From the NCBI GenBank assembly GCA_965240325.2, contig OZ251240.1:1-64000 (forward strand): 64,000 bases of DNA, in the 5' to 3' direction. The translations under genes and the position numbers were made by a program. Positions 32,384 through 44,100 of the stretch are shown piece by piece. The notes under the pieces were generated by a model. It was not told where the DNA came from and did no database searches. It was given only the letters and a program-made list of their open reading frames with translations. Within the stretch, counting starts at the first letter, position 1, and every line of letters starts with the position of its first letter. The DNA is from Rebecca billardiae RCC1528 (lineage: Eukaryota > Haptophyta).

Positions 32384-33166
32384 GGTGCAGGGGAGTTGGG
32401 GCCTCGGGGGTCGGACGTGGTGCCAGCCGGTGCGGCCAAGGGAGGGTGGTTGGCGTACAATACTGTGCAGGGGCCCTGAGCCGGAAAAGCGCGTGATCGT
32501 GATGAGATCGTCCAATCAGACGAGTCAAAGCCGAGCCGGGAAACAACAGCACTCGCTAGTGATGATAATCGAGCGGCTTAATGGCGTGACAGATATGTGT
32601 AGTATCATCACATACACTTACGACGAAACATGTACGACGACCTTTGTCATCGTCAAATAAGGGGAATTTATTAAGCCAGCCCTGTCGGTTACACTACTCG
32701 TACGAACTATTGTATGCGGTTCAGATGCGATAATTGACGCCTGCCGATGACGCTGCGACATGCTCTTGGCGGGCGTCGATGGCATCTGGCGCTGGGTTCG
32801 GCGGAGGCCCGCGGACAGCTGGTCCTCACACGTGTGTGCGAGCGCGAGTGCCGGCAGCGTCGTCGAGCCACGCCGGCTGAGCGCCATTCTGCGTGTCGCG
32901 CGCGGCCTTCGCCGCCTGCAGCAGCGCGCTGAGCCCGTTCGTCATACTATTAAATCGTGTTTGCCGAGCGCACGCGGCGCGGCGGCGAAAGCACTCGTCG
33001 CGGTTCCTCAAGGTGGGAGCGGATGGTCGCGTAGAAAAGCGTCCTATGTGGCGGAATCGCAACGCCACATCCCTATGGGGCGCGCTCAAAAAGGCAATGA
33101 CATGCGTTCTCGATTCCAGAGGCGAGCCTAATCAAAAGACGTTTGAGGCCCCATTGTTCGTATTCC
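32384..33166. other. Intergenic stretch without a supported gene
   Basis: Contains the presumed promoter of the Hint gene and an AT-richer patch at about 32,560-32,720. No frame longer than about 120 residues has family character. Confidence 0.5.
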
Positions 33167-33170
33167 TACT

Positions 33171-34010
33171 GACCCGTTGCATGCGTGAGCGCCGAAAAAA
33201 CGACACTTTGGCAGTGATAGTCATCACCGTCGCCGCATCGTGGGCATGCCGCTGCCGCCGCCGGCGGCGGCAGCGGGAGCGTGGCAGCAGATCTACCACC
33301 TTCCGCGTTACGCGCTGCGTCGTGTGCGCCAGGTGGCAGGTTTCCCAGGTCCGCCGCGCGGAAGGCAGCGTGAGCGGTCGGCGAGCGCACGGAGGTGAGA
33401 AGTAAGCGCGCATCGTGAGAGCTTCAGCAGCTTGCCCACGCGCTTCACGAAGGCGGTGTGGTTGCGTGCGCACGCCTTCTGTACCCGTACACGCGATCAA
33501 AGCGTGAGCCACTCCCTAGGTCTTGCCTGCACATCGCGGGCCGCGCCTCGTTCACGAGGACAGCACGTGTATCCGTGTACGCGCTCGCGGCCGATGGCGG
33601 CTCCCCGCGTCGAGAGCCGTTTGGCTGGAGCCGCATCCAAGGGCATATATCGTCACGGCCCCACCCGATGCTGACGCTGAGGTGGCGTGCTTGCCGAAGG
33701 TAGCCGCATTGGCTGATCTCTCTGCCTTTGGGCAACCCTTTGCAACCGCGCCGGCTCACGCTGCCAGCGCGCGCGCGGCGTGGCTTCGTGGTGGACACCT
33801 GCCCTGGGTTTTGTCGTTCGTTCTCAGCGACGGTTGGGTCGATTGACATGCGGATTGGATTGGTGCATTGCGAATCGGCTTCGCAATGCACCATTGCGCT
33901 CGGATCGGCGCGGACGTCAGCCATGCGGCAGCGCGAGCGACAAAACCGCGAGAATTCATACGCTTGTCGTTTTTTCATACGCTCACGGTTACTCACCCGT
34001 GCAACGGGTC
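33171..34010 (-). mobile_element. 840-bp TIR element, copy A (4-bp TSD TACT)
   Basis: The termini are GACCCGTTGCATGCGTGAG at the left and, read inwards on the other strand, GACCCGTTGCACGGGTGAG at the right. Both are followed inside by GTGAGCG...GAAAAAACGACA. The element is flanked on both sides by TACT (33167-33170 and 34011-34014). A second copy lies inverted at 54151-54996 with its own flanking AGAT. Both copies share a central 14-pair hairpin (here 33861-33893). The 183-residue minus-strand frame at 33445-33996 is broken in copy B and matches no transposase I know. It is probably a non-autonomous DNA transposon. Confidence 0.88.
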
Positions 34011-34014
34011 TACT

Positions 34015-35070
34015 CCGGTATTACTTTCCCCATCAGTGATAGTGGACACCCAATTAAAGGGGGTCGGAGCTGGGTCTCCCAGGGCCTTGTCACGATGAGT
34101 TAATATTGTAGTTTTATAAAAAGCTGTTTTCACCGGAATCGTGTATGATAAAGTGGATCCACGACCGAGGTAGGTGCGTGAGCAATAATACGAAAATGCC
34201 CACAATTCGGATTTTCCCTATGAAAAGTCAGCGCGGATCGACTGCCCGCGCCGGCCGCTGCCGCAACTCTCGACGGCGGTGCGCCGTTCAGTCACGTCAG
34301 CGGTTGCTCGACTGGATCTGCCATTTGGCATTTCTGCGCACACGGTCAGGGCCGTCGTCGTCTGTCTGTCTGCAACTGTTCACGGCCGTCCACCAGCCTC
34401 CAGTCCGAGGCCCAGTGGGAGCACGCGCTTGATGCGTGCTATGCCCTGTGCGGTTGTCACCTGGCTGCCTGCCCCTGCTGCTGCAACTCTCGACGGCGGC
34501 GCACCGATCAGTGTTGCTCGACTGCGGATCTGCGCACCCTGACCCGGGCCCGGCGTCGCCTCGGTTAGCTGTTCGCGGCGGCACCGCAGGCCGTCCGCCA
34601 ATGGTCCTACTACAATGACTACAATCAGAGCGGTTCAGTGACTAGCTCACTGTAGTGACAGCCCGGGCGCGCGCTTGATGCGTGCCCTGCGCAGTTGTCA
34701 GTTGTCAGGCCGCACCGCACGGGCAGGCTCTGCCACCGGCCCCGCCCCGCAGCGTCCGCAGCACCGTAGCGGGACCGTGCATGGCACCGCAGAAACACGA
34801 TTACGCGATGGAGAGGCCCCTACTCGCGCAGCTCAGTGGCGTACACCGAGCGGGTGCGCGACGGCCGCGCTCGCGCTGCTCGCGCCGTGTGCCAGCTGTC
34901 GACACCACGGCGGCGAGTTCCCAGCCAGTAGGCCCACCTGCCATCGCTGCGGGGCGGGGGCGCGCCGGCCGGTGAGCCGCGCCGCGCGTCGGCACGCGCA
35001 GGCCGCTGCGCGCGCGCGCGCGCACCTTCTTCCCCGCTCGGCGTGGGCGCGGCGCGCGTCCGGCGGCTCG
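34015..35070. other. Intergenic stretch with diverged duplications
   Basis: Two or three diverged copies of a unit containing GCAACTCTCGACGGCGG and TTGCTCGACTG lie at about 34,260-34,530, and CGCTTGATGCGTGC recurs at about 34,426 and 34,671. No gene is supported; the last few hundred bases are the 3' flank of the RS-rich gene. Confidence 0.5.
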
Positions 35071-37364
35071 CTACCGCCTCGGCGGCGGCTGCGGCCGCGG
35101 CGCGCTGTGCGTCCACCGGCGTTCGGGCGGCGGCAGTGGCGGCGGCGCGCGGCCGTGACGCGCGTCGGCGTACGGGTGGGGCGGTGGTCCGCGCAGGGCG
35201 TGCGCGTGCGCGTGGGGCGGCGGCCGCTGCGGCGGCGGCATCTGCTGCTGCTGCTGCTGCTGCGCGTACGGCGCGTGCGGCACGTGCGCCGGCCGCGGCG
35301 GCTGCTGCCAGTGCGCGGGCGCGGGGTGCTGCGGGTAGGGCGGCTGGTACGCGGGGCCCGGGCCGCCCGCGCCCGGGGGCGGGCCGTGCAGCCCGCCCGG
35401 CGCGCCGACGCCCGCGGCCGGGACGCCCGCGGCGCGTGGCGGCAGCGGCGGCGGCAGTGGCGGCGGCGGCGGCCCGTCGTCGGCGGCGGGCGCGTCCGCG
35501 GCGCGTGGCGCGGAGGCCTGCACGCTGAGCGTGCGCAGCCGCTGCTCGAGGAAGGAGCCTGCGCAGGAGGGGCCGGCAGGCAGAGGGGCGCGGGGGTGGG
35601 GCGAGGGGGTGGGCGCGCGCGCACACGCGCCGCGCCGCGCGCCGGCTGCGCGCGCACACACGCGCACACGCGCGCGCACCGTACTGGTCGAGCTTGTTGT
35701 CCGGGGGCGGCGGCGTGCACGCGGAGAGCGCGTGCCGGATGCGCTGCGTGAGCGCGCCCAGCCCCGCGCCCAGCGCGTGCTGCCTGCACGCCGGCGCCGC
35801 GCCCCAGCGCGCGCCCACCTCCGCCGCGCCGCCGTTGCGCGCCGGAGCGTCCGCGGCCGCGCGCGCGCCCGGCCCCGCCAGCTCAAAGCGGCCGCGGCCG
35901 ACGGGCGTGTGCCGCCCCGCGCGCAGCGCGGCGCCGTCGGCGAGCGAGACGGCCGCGCCCGCGTACTCGCACACCGGCCGCGCCCCCTCCGACGCGGCGC
36001 GCTGCGGCAGCGCGGCGGGCGGCGGGCCCCAGTGCGCGTGCGGCAGCGGCGGCGCGCCCCACGCGCCCGGCGGCGCGGTGCAGCACGCGCACAGCGGCGG
36101 CGGCTCGGCGGCGCGCGCGCCCGGCGGCAGCGGCGGCGGCATCGGCGCGGGCTGCGCGGGCGGGGGCGGGCGCTCGAAGGGCGGCGGCTCGGCCGGGTGC
36201 GGCGCCGGCCGGTGCGCGGGCGGCGCCGGCATCGGCGGCGGCGGGCCCCAGTGCGTGCGCGCGGGCGGCGAGGGCGGCCGCGCGCCCGCGCCGCGCCGCG
36301 CGTCGCGCTCGTCGCCGCGCCAGCCGGCGCGCGGCGAGCGCGAGCGCGAGCGGCCGCGCCACCGCGGCGGCGAGCGCGAGCGCGAGCGCGAGCGCGAGCG
36401 CGAGCGCGAGCGCGAGCGCGAGCGGCGGCGGTGCCGGTGGTGGTGGCGGCGGCGGTGGCGCGGCCGCGAGCGCGAGCGCGAGCGCGAGCGGCGCGGCCGG
36501 CGCGCGTGCTCGGCGCGCACGCGCGCGTCGGCGCGGCGCCGGGCGTGCCACGGCGCCCGGCCGGGCGGCGAGTCCGACGCCGAGCGCGAGAGCGGCGAGC
36601 GCGAGTACGAGGAGGGCGAGCGCGAGGAGGAGGACGGGGACGACGAGCGGCGGCGGCGCGGCGAGCGCGAGCGCGAGCGGCCGCGGCCCGGGCTGCGCTC
36701 GGCGCGCGCGCCGTGCGCAGCGCCGCGGCCCTCGGCGGCACTGGCCGGGCGCGCGCCGTCGCGCGCCGCCGCCGAGGCCGCTGGCTGCGCGGCTGGTGCG
36801 GGCGGTGGCGGCTGGGCCTGCGGCCGCGGCGGCGGCGGCGGCTGTGCAGTTGGCGGCTGCTGCTGCGGCGGCGGCGGCGGCTGCGGCGGCGGCGGCTGCT
36901 GCGACGGCGGCGGCGGCTGCCCCTGCAGGTGCGGCCCCTTGGTCCCCTTCTTCATCTGGCTGAGCAGGCCCATGCCAATGGACGTGATGGCCGCCGCCGC
37001 CGCGCTGCCGCCCTCCTGCTTGCACGCCGACCTGCCGCCCGCGCCGCCGCCGCACGCGCCCAGCAGCGGCGGCGGGCAGCTCGGCCGCGCCTGCCTGCCC
37101 GCCCCCGCGCCGACGCCGGGTGCGCGCCTGGGGCCGGCCGCTGCGCCGCCAGGCCCGCTCCCGGGCGTGCTCGGCGCGGCGTGCCCCGTGCGCGGCCGCT
37201 TGCCCTCCGCGCCGTCCGGCGGCGCGGCCGGCAGCCGCTTGGCGCCCGACGCGCCGCCAGCCGCGGCGGGCGCGGCCGCGGGTGCCACCGCCGCCACTGC
37301 TTGGGCGGCGGGCGCGGCGGCAGGCGCGGCGACGGGCTCGCCGGCGGGCGCTGCGGCGGCGGGC

Positions 37365-37419
<55 letters not shown>

Positions 37420-37460
37420 GCGCTGCGGCGGCGGGCGCGGCGGGCGCTGCGGCGGCGGGC

Positions 37461-37515
<55 letters not shown>

Positions 37516-37580
37516 GCTCGCCGTCGGCGGGCGCGGCGGGCTCGCCGGCGGCGGGCGCAGCGGGCGCGGCGGCGGCAGGC

Positions 37581-37611
<31 letters not shown>

Positions 37612-38473
37612 GCGCGGCGACGGCGGGCGCGGGCGCGCAGGCGGCGGGCGGCTCCGCGGCCTCGGCCGTGGGCGCGGCCGCGCCGTCGGCGGCGGGCGCC
37701 TCCTCGGCGGCCGGCGGGCGCTGCTGCGCGCGGCTGCGGCTGCGCAGCCTGCGCGTGCGCCCGTTGGGCGGCTGCGGCCACTCCTCCCGCGGCCCCTCCT
37801 CCGACGCCTCCTCCGGCGCCTCCCCCTCGTCGTCGCCCTCCGCCTCCGCCTCCCCCGGCGCGGCGCCTCCGCCTCCGCCCGAGGGCGCGGCGGCGGCAGC
37901 GTGAGCAGCGCACCCGTCCGCGCGCGCGGCGTGCGCCGCCTCGGGGTGCGCCTGCGAGAACTCTGCGATCTTGCGCGTGGCGTGCCGTGCGCACCAGTAC
38001 GCGCGCCTGCCGCTGCTGTCGGGCACCATGTGCGTGGCCGCCTTCTTGCACACGCCGCGCCCCACCAGCGAGGCGCACGGCATGCGCGAGCCCTCCACCA
38101 GCACCTCCACGCCCGCGGAGGCGGCCTCCTCCTCCTCCTCCGCCTCCTCCGCCTCCGCCGCCTCCTCCTCCTCCGCCTCCGCCTCGGCGGTGCCTCCGGC
38201 ACCACCGCCACCGCCGCGCTTGCCGTCGTCGTCGTCGTCGCCGCCGCCGCCGCTGCCGCTGCCGCCGCCGCTGCCGCTGCCGTTGGCGGCACCGTCGCCA
38301 GCGCCCGCGTCCGCGCCGCCCTCGGCCGCGCGGTCGTCGTCGCCCTCGTCGTCGCCCTGCTCCGAGGGCGCGCCCGAGCGCGCTTCGTGCGACTCGTCGC
38401 ACGCGCCGTCCTCGTCCCCGCCGCCGCCGCCGCCGCGCTCCGCGGTGGGCGGCGGCGCGCCCACCTGCGCCAT
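35071..38473 (-). CDS. Large RS-, Ala/Pro- and acid-rich nuclear-type protein
   Basis: Two exons, 38473-35680 and 35558-35071, joined across a 121-base GTGCG...CAG intron, giving 1,093 residues. The start MAQVGAPPPTAERGG at 38473 is inferred; the frame stays open upstream but becomes Arg/Ala noise. Order: an acidic Gly/Asp/Glu N-terminus; a possible zinc-binding module with C-x8-C-x5-H...C-x2-H spacing (MPCASLVGRGVCKKAATH, then YWCARH); a long AAPAAP tract; SIGMGLLSQMKKGTKG; a Gln/Pro tract; an arginine-serine region (RSRSRSRSRSRSPPRW); Pro-rich sequence; and DNKLDQYG|SFLEQRLRTLSVQ across the junction. The RS region suggests work in the nucleus with splicing factors or mRNA. No RRM is seen, so it is not a classical SR protein. 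Confidence 0.7.
35559..35679 (-). other. Intron of the RS-rich gene
   Basis: Donor G|GTGCGCGCG, acceptor GCGCAG|GCTCC. It preserves the frame and joins QYG to SFLEQ. Confidence 0.7.
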
Positions 38474-39713
38474 GCGCCGACGGCCGCGTGCCCGCAGGCG
38501 CTCGCCACGCCGCGCGAGCGCGCCGGCACATGGCCGCGCCGCCGCGCGCCGCGCCGTGCCGCACGGGCCGCGCGGCGCGGCGGAGCGCGGCGGCGCGCGC
38601 TCGGCGCCGGCTGCGGCTGTCGGCCGCAGCGCCCGCGCGGCCGTCGTCGCCACGCACCTCGGCCGCCGAGCGGCGGAGAGCGGGTCGCGCGCAGCCGATT
38701 CGGCGCGCGAAGCCGCCGGCGGGCGCGCCCTCAGGCGCCGCCGGCCGCGATGCGCGTCGCCGCCGCGCGCCGCGCACGCCGGCCGCGCGGCGCCGATGCT
38801 GGCGGCGGCCGCCATCGCGGGGGCGGCTGCGCGCACGGGCAGACCGCCAAGCGTCTGCGTCGCGCGCTCCGCCGCGCGCGCTGCGTGCGCACGCTGCGCG
38901 CCGGGCTCGGCGGTACGTGCGGCCTCGTCGGCAGGGCGCAGCCCGCGCGCGCCTTCCGGCTCTCGCCTCATCTGCGCAGGCGGCGCGCGAGTCAGTCAAG
39001 CCACGGCGGACAGATGATATTCCTTTGAGGTCAGTGCCGCGTCATCTGACGCGCGGGCGAGGCAGTCAGCTTCCAGCTCAACTGATGCCGCACGCCGCCT
39101 TTCGCCCGCGACGGCTTTTCACTCTGACACCGCTGAGTCCTGATGTGCCGTATCTTGAGTCGGAGCAGCCCACTGCGCACCGCGGGAGGCAGCAGACGCG
39201 GAGGAGAAGGATGCAAACGTGCATGTATTTGTATAGAGAGAGAGATAGATATAGATAGATATATAAGACGCCACCTGGCCGGGCGCGTGTACCTCGAGTA
39301 GTCGCGCCGATGAGGCGGCAATCGAGTCGCGCGCGCGCCGCCGCTTATACACTCGACGGCATCAGTCGATCGGCTGTCGTCGTCGTCGTCGTCGGTCATC
39401 GTCGCCCCGCGCAGCTGGCACGGGCCAGCGCAGTCGTGGACGGGCGGGCAGAGTAGCCGCACGTGCTCTAGGCGAGCCGCGTTGCGCGCGCGCCCGCTCC
39501 AAGTCCAGCACGCTCGCGCCGCGGCCCGCGAGGGCGCGCGCGAGCGCGCCAGCCCCCGGTGCGGGGCCAAGGGGCGCGGCGAGGGCGGCCGGGCGCACGC
39601 GCCGCTCGTCGCCCGGCGGGCCACGGGCGACGCGCGCGAGAGGCAGCATCGGCCGGGCCCCGCGCGCGGCTGCCCGCGCGCGCGCCCCCGCGCGCTGGGC
39701 GCGTGCGCCCGCC
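38474..39713. other. Intergenic stretch
   Basis: 1.2 kb upstream of the RS-rich gene and downstream of the methyltransferase. GC-rich with an AT patch (AGAGAGATAGATATAGATAG near 39,235-39,262). No gene supported. Confidence 0.5.
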
Positions 39714-41539
39714 CTACTTGGCGGTCTCCCCCGGCTTTGCGTCCGGGAACGCGTCCGCCTTGGCGCGCGGCATGCTGAAGGGCGTGGGCGGCAGCGCCTC
39801 TGCCCGGATGAACTCGTCGCGCGGGAACTCGTACGTGTTCTGCGCGCGCAGGGGGCGGGGCGCGCGCTCAGCGGCCGCGCGCGCGCGCCGCTCCCTGCGC
39901 GCCCTCCGCGGCGCGCGCACCTTGTGCGCGACGATCTGGTAGCAGGTGGCGCTGCCCGCGCCGGACGCGACCACGCTCCAGCCGAGGAAGATGGTCCACA
40001 GGTTGCACAGGAACGCGGGGTACTTCTTGCGCATCGCGCCCTGGTTGGCGAGCCAGTTGGTGTACCAGTAGCGCATCGTGTGCGAGTAGTGCCGCCCGAT
40101 CGTCTCGACGCTCTGCACCTCGAACCCCGCCTTCTCCATCTCCAGCACGTACCTGCGCCCGCGCGGCGCCGGCCACGCGCGCACGCGCGCACGGCCGGCC
40201 AGCGCGCCAGCGGGGCGGCGGGCGCGCGTCAGGCGGCGCGCCCCCCTCGCGCGCCCTCGCGCGCGCTCGCGCGCTCTCGCGCGCACGCGCACCAGTTGAG
40301 CGGCGTCGACGCGTCGGCCCCGGGGAAGATGTACTTGGACATGAAGAGGCCCCACGCGGTGTCCTCCCAGTTCGAGCCCTTGCGCAGCCCCGAGACCTGC
40401 ATGAGGAAGGTGCCGTCGTCGTGCAGCAGCTCCTTCACAATCGACAGGTACGTGCCAAAGTTGTTCAGGCCCACGTGCTCCGCCATCTCGATCGAGGCGA
40501 TGCGCTTGAACGCGCCGACGCCCTTGGCGGGGAGCTCGCGGTAGTCGCCGTACACGATGCGCACCTTCTCCTCGCCCAGCCCCTCCTGCGCGTTCTTCGC
40601 CTCGCACCACTTCTTGCCCTCGACCGAGAGCGTGATGCCGGTCGAGGTGGCGCCGTGCTGCTTGGCCGCGTGCCGCGCGAGCGTGCCCCAGCCGCAGCCG
40701 ATGTCGAGGAAGGCGTCGCCCGGCTGCACGCCGAGCTTGGTGCACACGGTGTTGAGCTTGTTGAACTGCGCCTCCTCGAGGCTCTGCCCCTTCCCGCCGT
40801 GGAAGATGCCGCACGTGTACACCATGCTCGGCCCCATGAACGCGCGGAAGAAGTCGTTGCCGCGGTCGTAGTGGTCGGCGATCTCGCGCTTGGTCGCGAG
40901 CAGCGACTTGAACGAGGTGGAGAGCTGCGGGAAGGCCTGCACGATGAGGAAGCGGATGATCGAGAACGTCGGCCGCCACGCGATGAACTCGTGCCGGTGG
41001 TGCTCCAGCGCGTCGAGCAGGTCGCCCTTGAAGGTGAGCTTGCCCTCGCAGTACGCCTCGTACAGCACGCAGATCGGGATGCGCTTCTTGCCCCACCGGG
41101 CCTCGAGGCGCGCGTCGGCGAAGGCGAGGAAGCGCGCCGTGTCCGCGGGCGGCGTGTTCAGGTACGCCAGCTCGTAATACGCGTACGCCGCGGCGTACAG
41201 CGCCGCCACCGCCCACACGCCCACCGCGCGCGAGAGGGTGAACACGAGCAGCGGCTGCGCGCCGATGCCGAGCGGGATGGCGAGGATGAGCACGGCGGTG
41301 CTGTCGGTCCACGAGTTGGCCATCGAGAGGCCCACCTGGATCTTCTCGCGCGCGCCGCCCTGCGAGCACAGGCCGAGCACCGCGCTCAGCCCGGCGACGG
41401 TCGGCAGCAGGAAGAGCTGCGGGTTGGCCGCGCACAGGTGCATGCCGAGCGGCAGCAGCACGCAGAAGATGAGCGCGAGCGCGAGCAGCGCGAGGTTGGC
41501 CGGGTCGACGCCCGTCATCTCCTCGTCCACCCCCTTCAT
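39714..41539 (-). CDS. MTS1: Sphingolipid C9-methyltransferase (cyclopropane-fatty-acid-synthase family)
   Basis: Three exons, 41539-40293, 40152-39921 and 39839-39714, give 534 residues across two GTGCG...CAG introns. The enzyme uses SAM to methylate C9 of the sphingoid base of glucosylceramide, at the ER membrane. Two membrane spans are near residues 14-40 and 86-112. SAM motif I is FLDIGCGWGTLARHA. The family block IASIEMAEHVGLNNFGTYL is present, as is FPGADASTPLNW|YVLEMEKAG across the first junction. FEVQSVETIGRHYS and GSATCYQIVAHK are characteristic of the fungal and algal C9-methyltransferases rather than bacterial CFA synthases. Length is close to the fungal enzymes. It is divergently paired with PRP4, with 301 bases between start codons. 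9-methyl sphingoid bases are known from fungi and some marine algae. Confidence 0.92.
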
Positions 41540-41840
41540 CCTCGAGCCGGGGCGGGCGCCCGAGTGGGGTCGGGCGGCGGGCGAGCGAGGCGGCGGAGAG
41601 GGCGCGACAGCGGGTGCCGCGGCGGCGCTTGGGTTCAGCCCTTGCAACGCGCGCGCGCGTGCCAGGACAAAGATGCAAAGCGCTGCTTGCTGGCTGGAGA
41701 GCTGCTGGCTGCTGCTGCTGCATTTCCGCGCGCTCCGGGCGCGGCGCCGCCGCCCGGACTCGCCGTCACGCGCCAAAAGGCCGCCGCCGCCGCCGGCGCA
41801 CGCGCAAGCAAGGGGAGCCAGCAGCAAGCAGCAGCAAGGG
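41540..41840. promoter_or_regulatory. Divergent promoter region, methyltransferase / PRP4
   Basis: 301 bases between two start codons pointing away from each other, so both promoters must lie here or overlap the genes. I see no TATA box. A CTGCTGG/CTGCTGC-rich patch lies at about 41,685-41,720 and a GCAAGCAGCAGCAAGG patch just before the PRP4 ATG. Confidence 0.55.
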
Positions 41841-43669
41841 ATGGCGACCAAGCGCGACCTCGCGACGATGCAGGCGCTCGCCGCCGGCTCGGCGGCGGGC
41901 GTCGCGAGCGGCCACGTGCACGTGACGGACATGAGCACCGCCGAGACCCACGCGCTCTCCGCCGCGTCGCAGCAGGCCATCGAGCGCCAGGCCGCGCTGC
42001 GCGAGGCGCTCGAGAAGCGCAAGCGCGCGCGCGAGCTCGCGCTCCCCACCGCCGACCCCGCGGTCAAGCAGCGGCTGCGCGAGCTCGGCGCGCCGATCTG
42101 CCTGTTCGGCGAGGGGGCGCCCGAGCGACGCGACCGGCTGCGCGAGCTGCTCGTCTCGCACGGCCCGCGCGGCGACGAGGACGAGGCGGCGGGCGCGGGC
42201 GCGGGCGCGGACGGGCCCGAGCGCGCGGACGGCGCCGGCGCGGACGACGAGGACGAGGCGGCGACGGCGGCGGAGCGCGAGCGCGTCGCGGCGGCCGAGC
42301 TCTTCTACACCGAGGGCACGCCCGCGCTCCGCGCCGCGCGGCTGCAGCTCGCGCACGAGTCGTTTACCGCCGCCGCGCAGCGCGTGGCGGCCGAGCGCGC
42401 CGCGCGCGACGCGATCGGCGCGGGCGCGGGCGGCGGCGCCGCGGCGTACGGCGCGCGCGTGCTCGAGCGCGCGCTGGGCGCGCTGAAGGGCGTGTGCGCG
42501 CAGCACTCCGCGCCGGCCGACGCGCGCCCCCTCTCCGCGCTCGCGCTCGCCGAGCCCCCGCCCGGCTGCGCGGGCGCGCCCGTGCTGGCGGTCGGCTCGT
42601 GGGGCGGCACCGTGCGCGCCTACCAGCTGCCGAGCGGCACCGCGCCGCCGGGCGGCGGGCGGGCGCTGCGCGCGCACGAGGACGGGCGCGTGAGCGGCAT
42701 CGCGTTCCACCCGCGCGCGCACGCGCTGCTCGCCGCGGCGGCGGACGGGCCGGGGTGCGCGGAGGGCGGCGCCGCGTGCGTGCTCACCGGCGGCGCGGAC
42801 GGCGTCGGCCGGCTGTGGAGCGCAGACGCGCTGCTCGGCGGCGGCGGCGGCGGCGGCGGCGGCGCGGAGGCGGAGGCGGCGGTGGCGCGGGCGGAGCTGC
42901 GCGGGCACGCGGACAGGCTGGCGCGCGTGTGCTGGCACCCGCACGGCGCGCTGGCCGCCACCGCCTCGTTCGACTGCACGTGGCGCCTGTGGGACGTGGG
43001 CGTGGGGCGGTGCCTGCTGCTGCAGGTGGGCGCCTCGCGCCCCGTGTACGCCCTCGTGCGCGCACGCGCACGCGCACGCGCACGCCCGCGCGCACGCCCA
43101 GGCGCGGCGCGCCGCTCAGCCGGCCGCGCCGCCCCCTCCGCCCGCCGCCCGCCGCCCCGCAGGCGTTCCACCCGGACGGCTCGCTGTGCGTGTCCGCGGG
43201 GCTGGACGCGCTCGTGCGCGTGTGGGACCTGCGCTCGGGCAAGTGCGTGCAGGCCTTCCCCGGGCACCAGCGGCAGGTGCTGTGCGTGGCCGCCTCGCCC
43301 GACGGGCACACGCTCGCCTCGGGCTCGGCCGACCACACGGTGCGGCTGTGGGACCTCCGCCGCCGCCGCGCGCTGCACACCATCCCGGCGCACACCGCGC
43401 TCGTCTCCGCCGTCGCGTTTGGGTGCGCGGCCGCCCCCGCCGGGCTGCGCGGCGGGTACGTGTGCTCCGCCTCCTTTGACGGCAGCGTGCGCATGTGGGA
43501 CGCGCGCGTGCAGCTGGGCGCGCCGCTCAAGGCGCTGGACGGGCACGAGGCGCGCATCACCGACGCGCTCGTCTCCGCCACCGACGCGTGCGCGGTCACG
43601 TGCTCGCACGACCGCACGTGGAAGCTGTGGGCCAAGGACGGCTTCATGAAGGCCGACGCGCACGGCTGA
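41841..43669 (+). CDS. PRPF4: U4/U6 small nuclear ribonucleoprotein Prp4 homologue (WD40)
   Basis: Two exons, 41841-43055 and 43163-43669, 573 residues, with a GTGCG...CAG intron that joins SRPVYAL to AFHPDGS. It is part of the U4/U6.U5 tri-snRNP of the spliceosome. The N-terminus carries the SFM (splicing factor) motif VKQRLRELGAPICLFGEGAP and ERRDRLRELL, followed by an acidic Ala/Gly-rich insert. The C-terminal half is a seven-blade WD40 propeller with clear blades such as GRVSGIAFHP, ASFDCTWRLWDVGVGRC, SGSADHTVRLWDL and CSHDRTWKLWAKDG. Start codon context is AGGGATGG. It pairs divergently with the methyltransferase. Confidence 0.95.
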
Positions 43670-44096
43670 GCACAGCGGGCCGCGCGGCGCGTCCAAAGCC
43701 GCCAGTGCAGCGCCCGGCACCCCGGCCGCCGGGCCGACGAACGGCATCGACCGCGCACGCGCCGCACGCCGCCGCGGGGCGCGCGCGCCAGCGGCTCCGG
43801 GTGGGCGCGCCGGAAGAATCCGCCCGCACTGGTCATGCGTGCCCGGACCGGACCTGAAGCGGCCGACTGGCCGAGTGCGACGGCGACCGCCGGACCGGCC
43901 AGGCGGCACCTGGCGGGTGACGGGTGACGACGATATGCTATTCAGTTTTCGTCGTAGCGCGCGCGTTGTGCGTCGTGTGCCGAGTGAGGACTGCTCCGTC
44001 GGGCAGATCCAGCCTGGCATCATCAGTGTCATCGTCCTATACGATTTAATATATTAAATATAAATTTTATTATTTTTAAAAATATATGCATCATGC
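43670..44096. other. Intergenic stretch ending in an AT-rich patch
   Basis: The 3' flank of PRP4. The last 55 bases (44042-44096) are almost pure A/T, and the next element inserted immediately beyond them. Confidence 0.6.
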
Positions 44097-44100
44097 TGCT

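Noticed and set aside
33445-33996. 183-residue frame as a transposase
   Set aside because: It is broken by frame changes in copy B and has no DDE/D pattern; the element looks non-autonomous.
38474-38971. Upstream extension of the RS-rich gene to 38971
   Set aside because: The added residues are Arg/Ala noise seen in all frames here; MAQVGAPPP at 38473 is the more sensible start.
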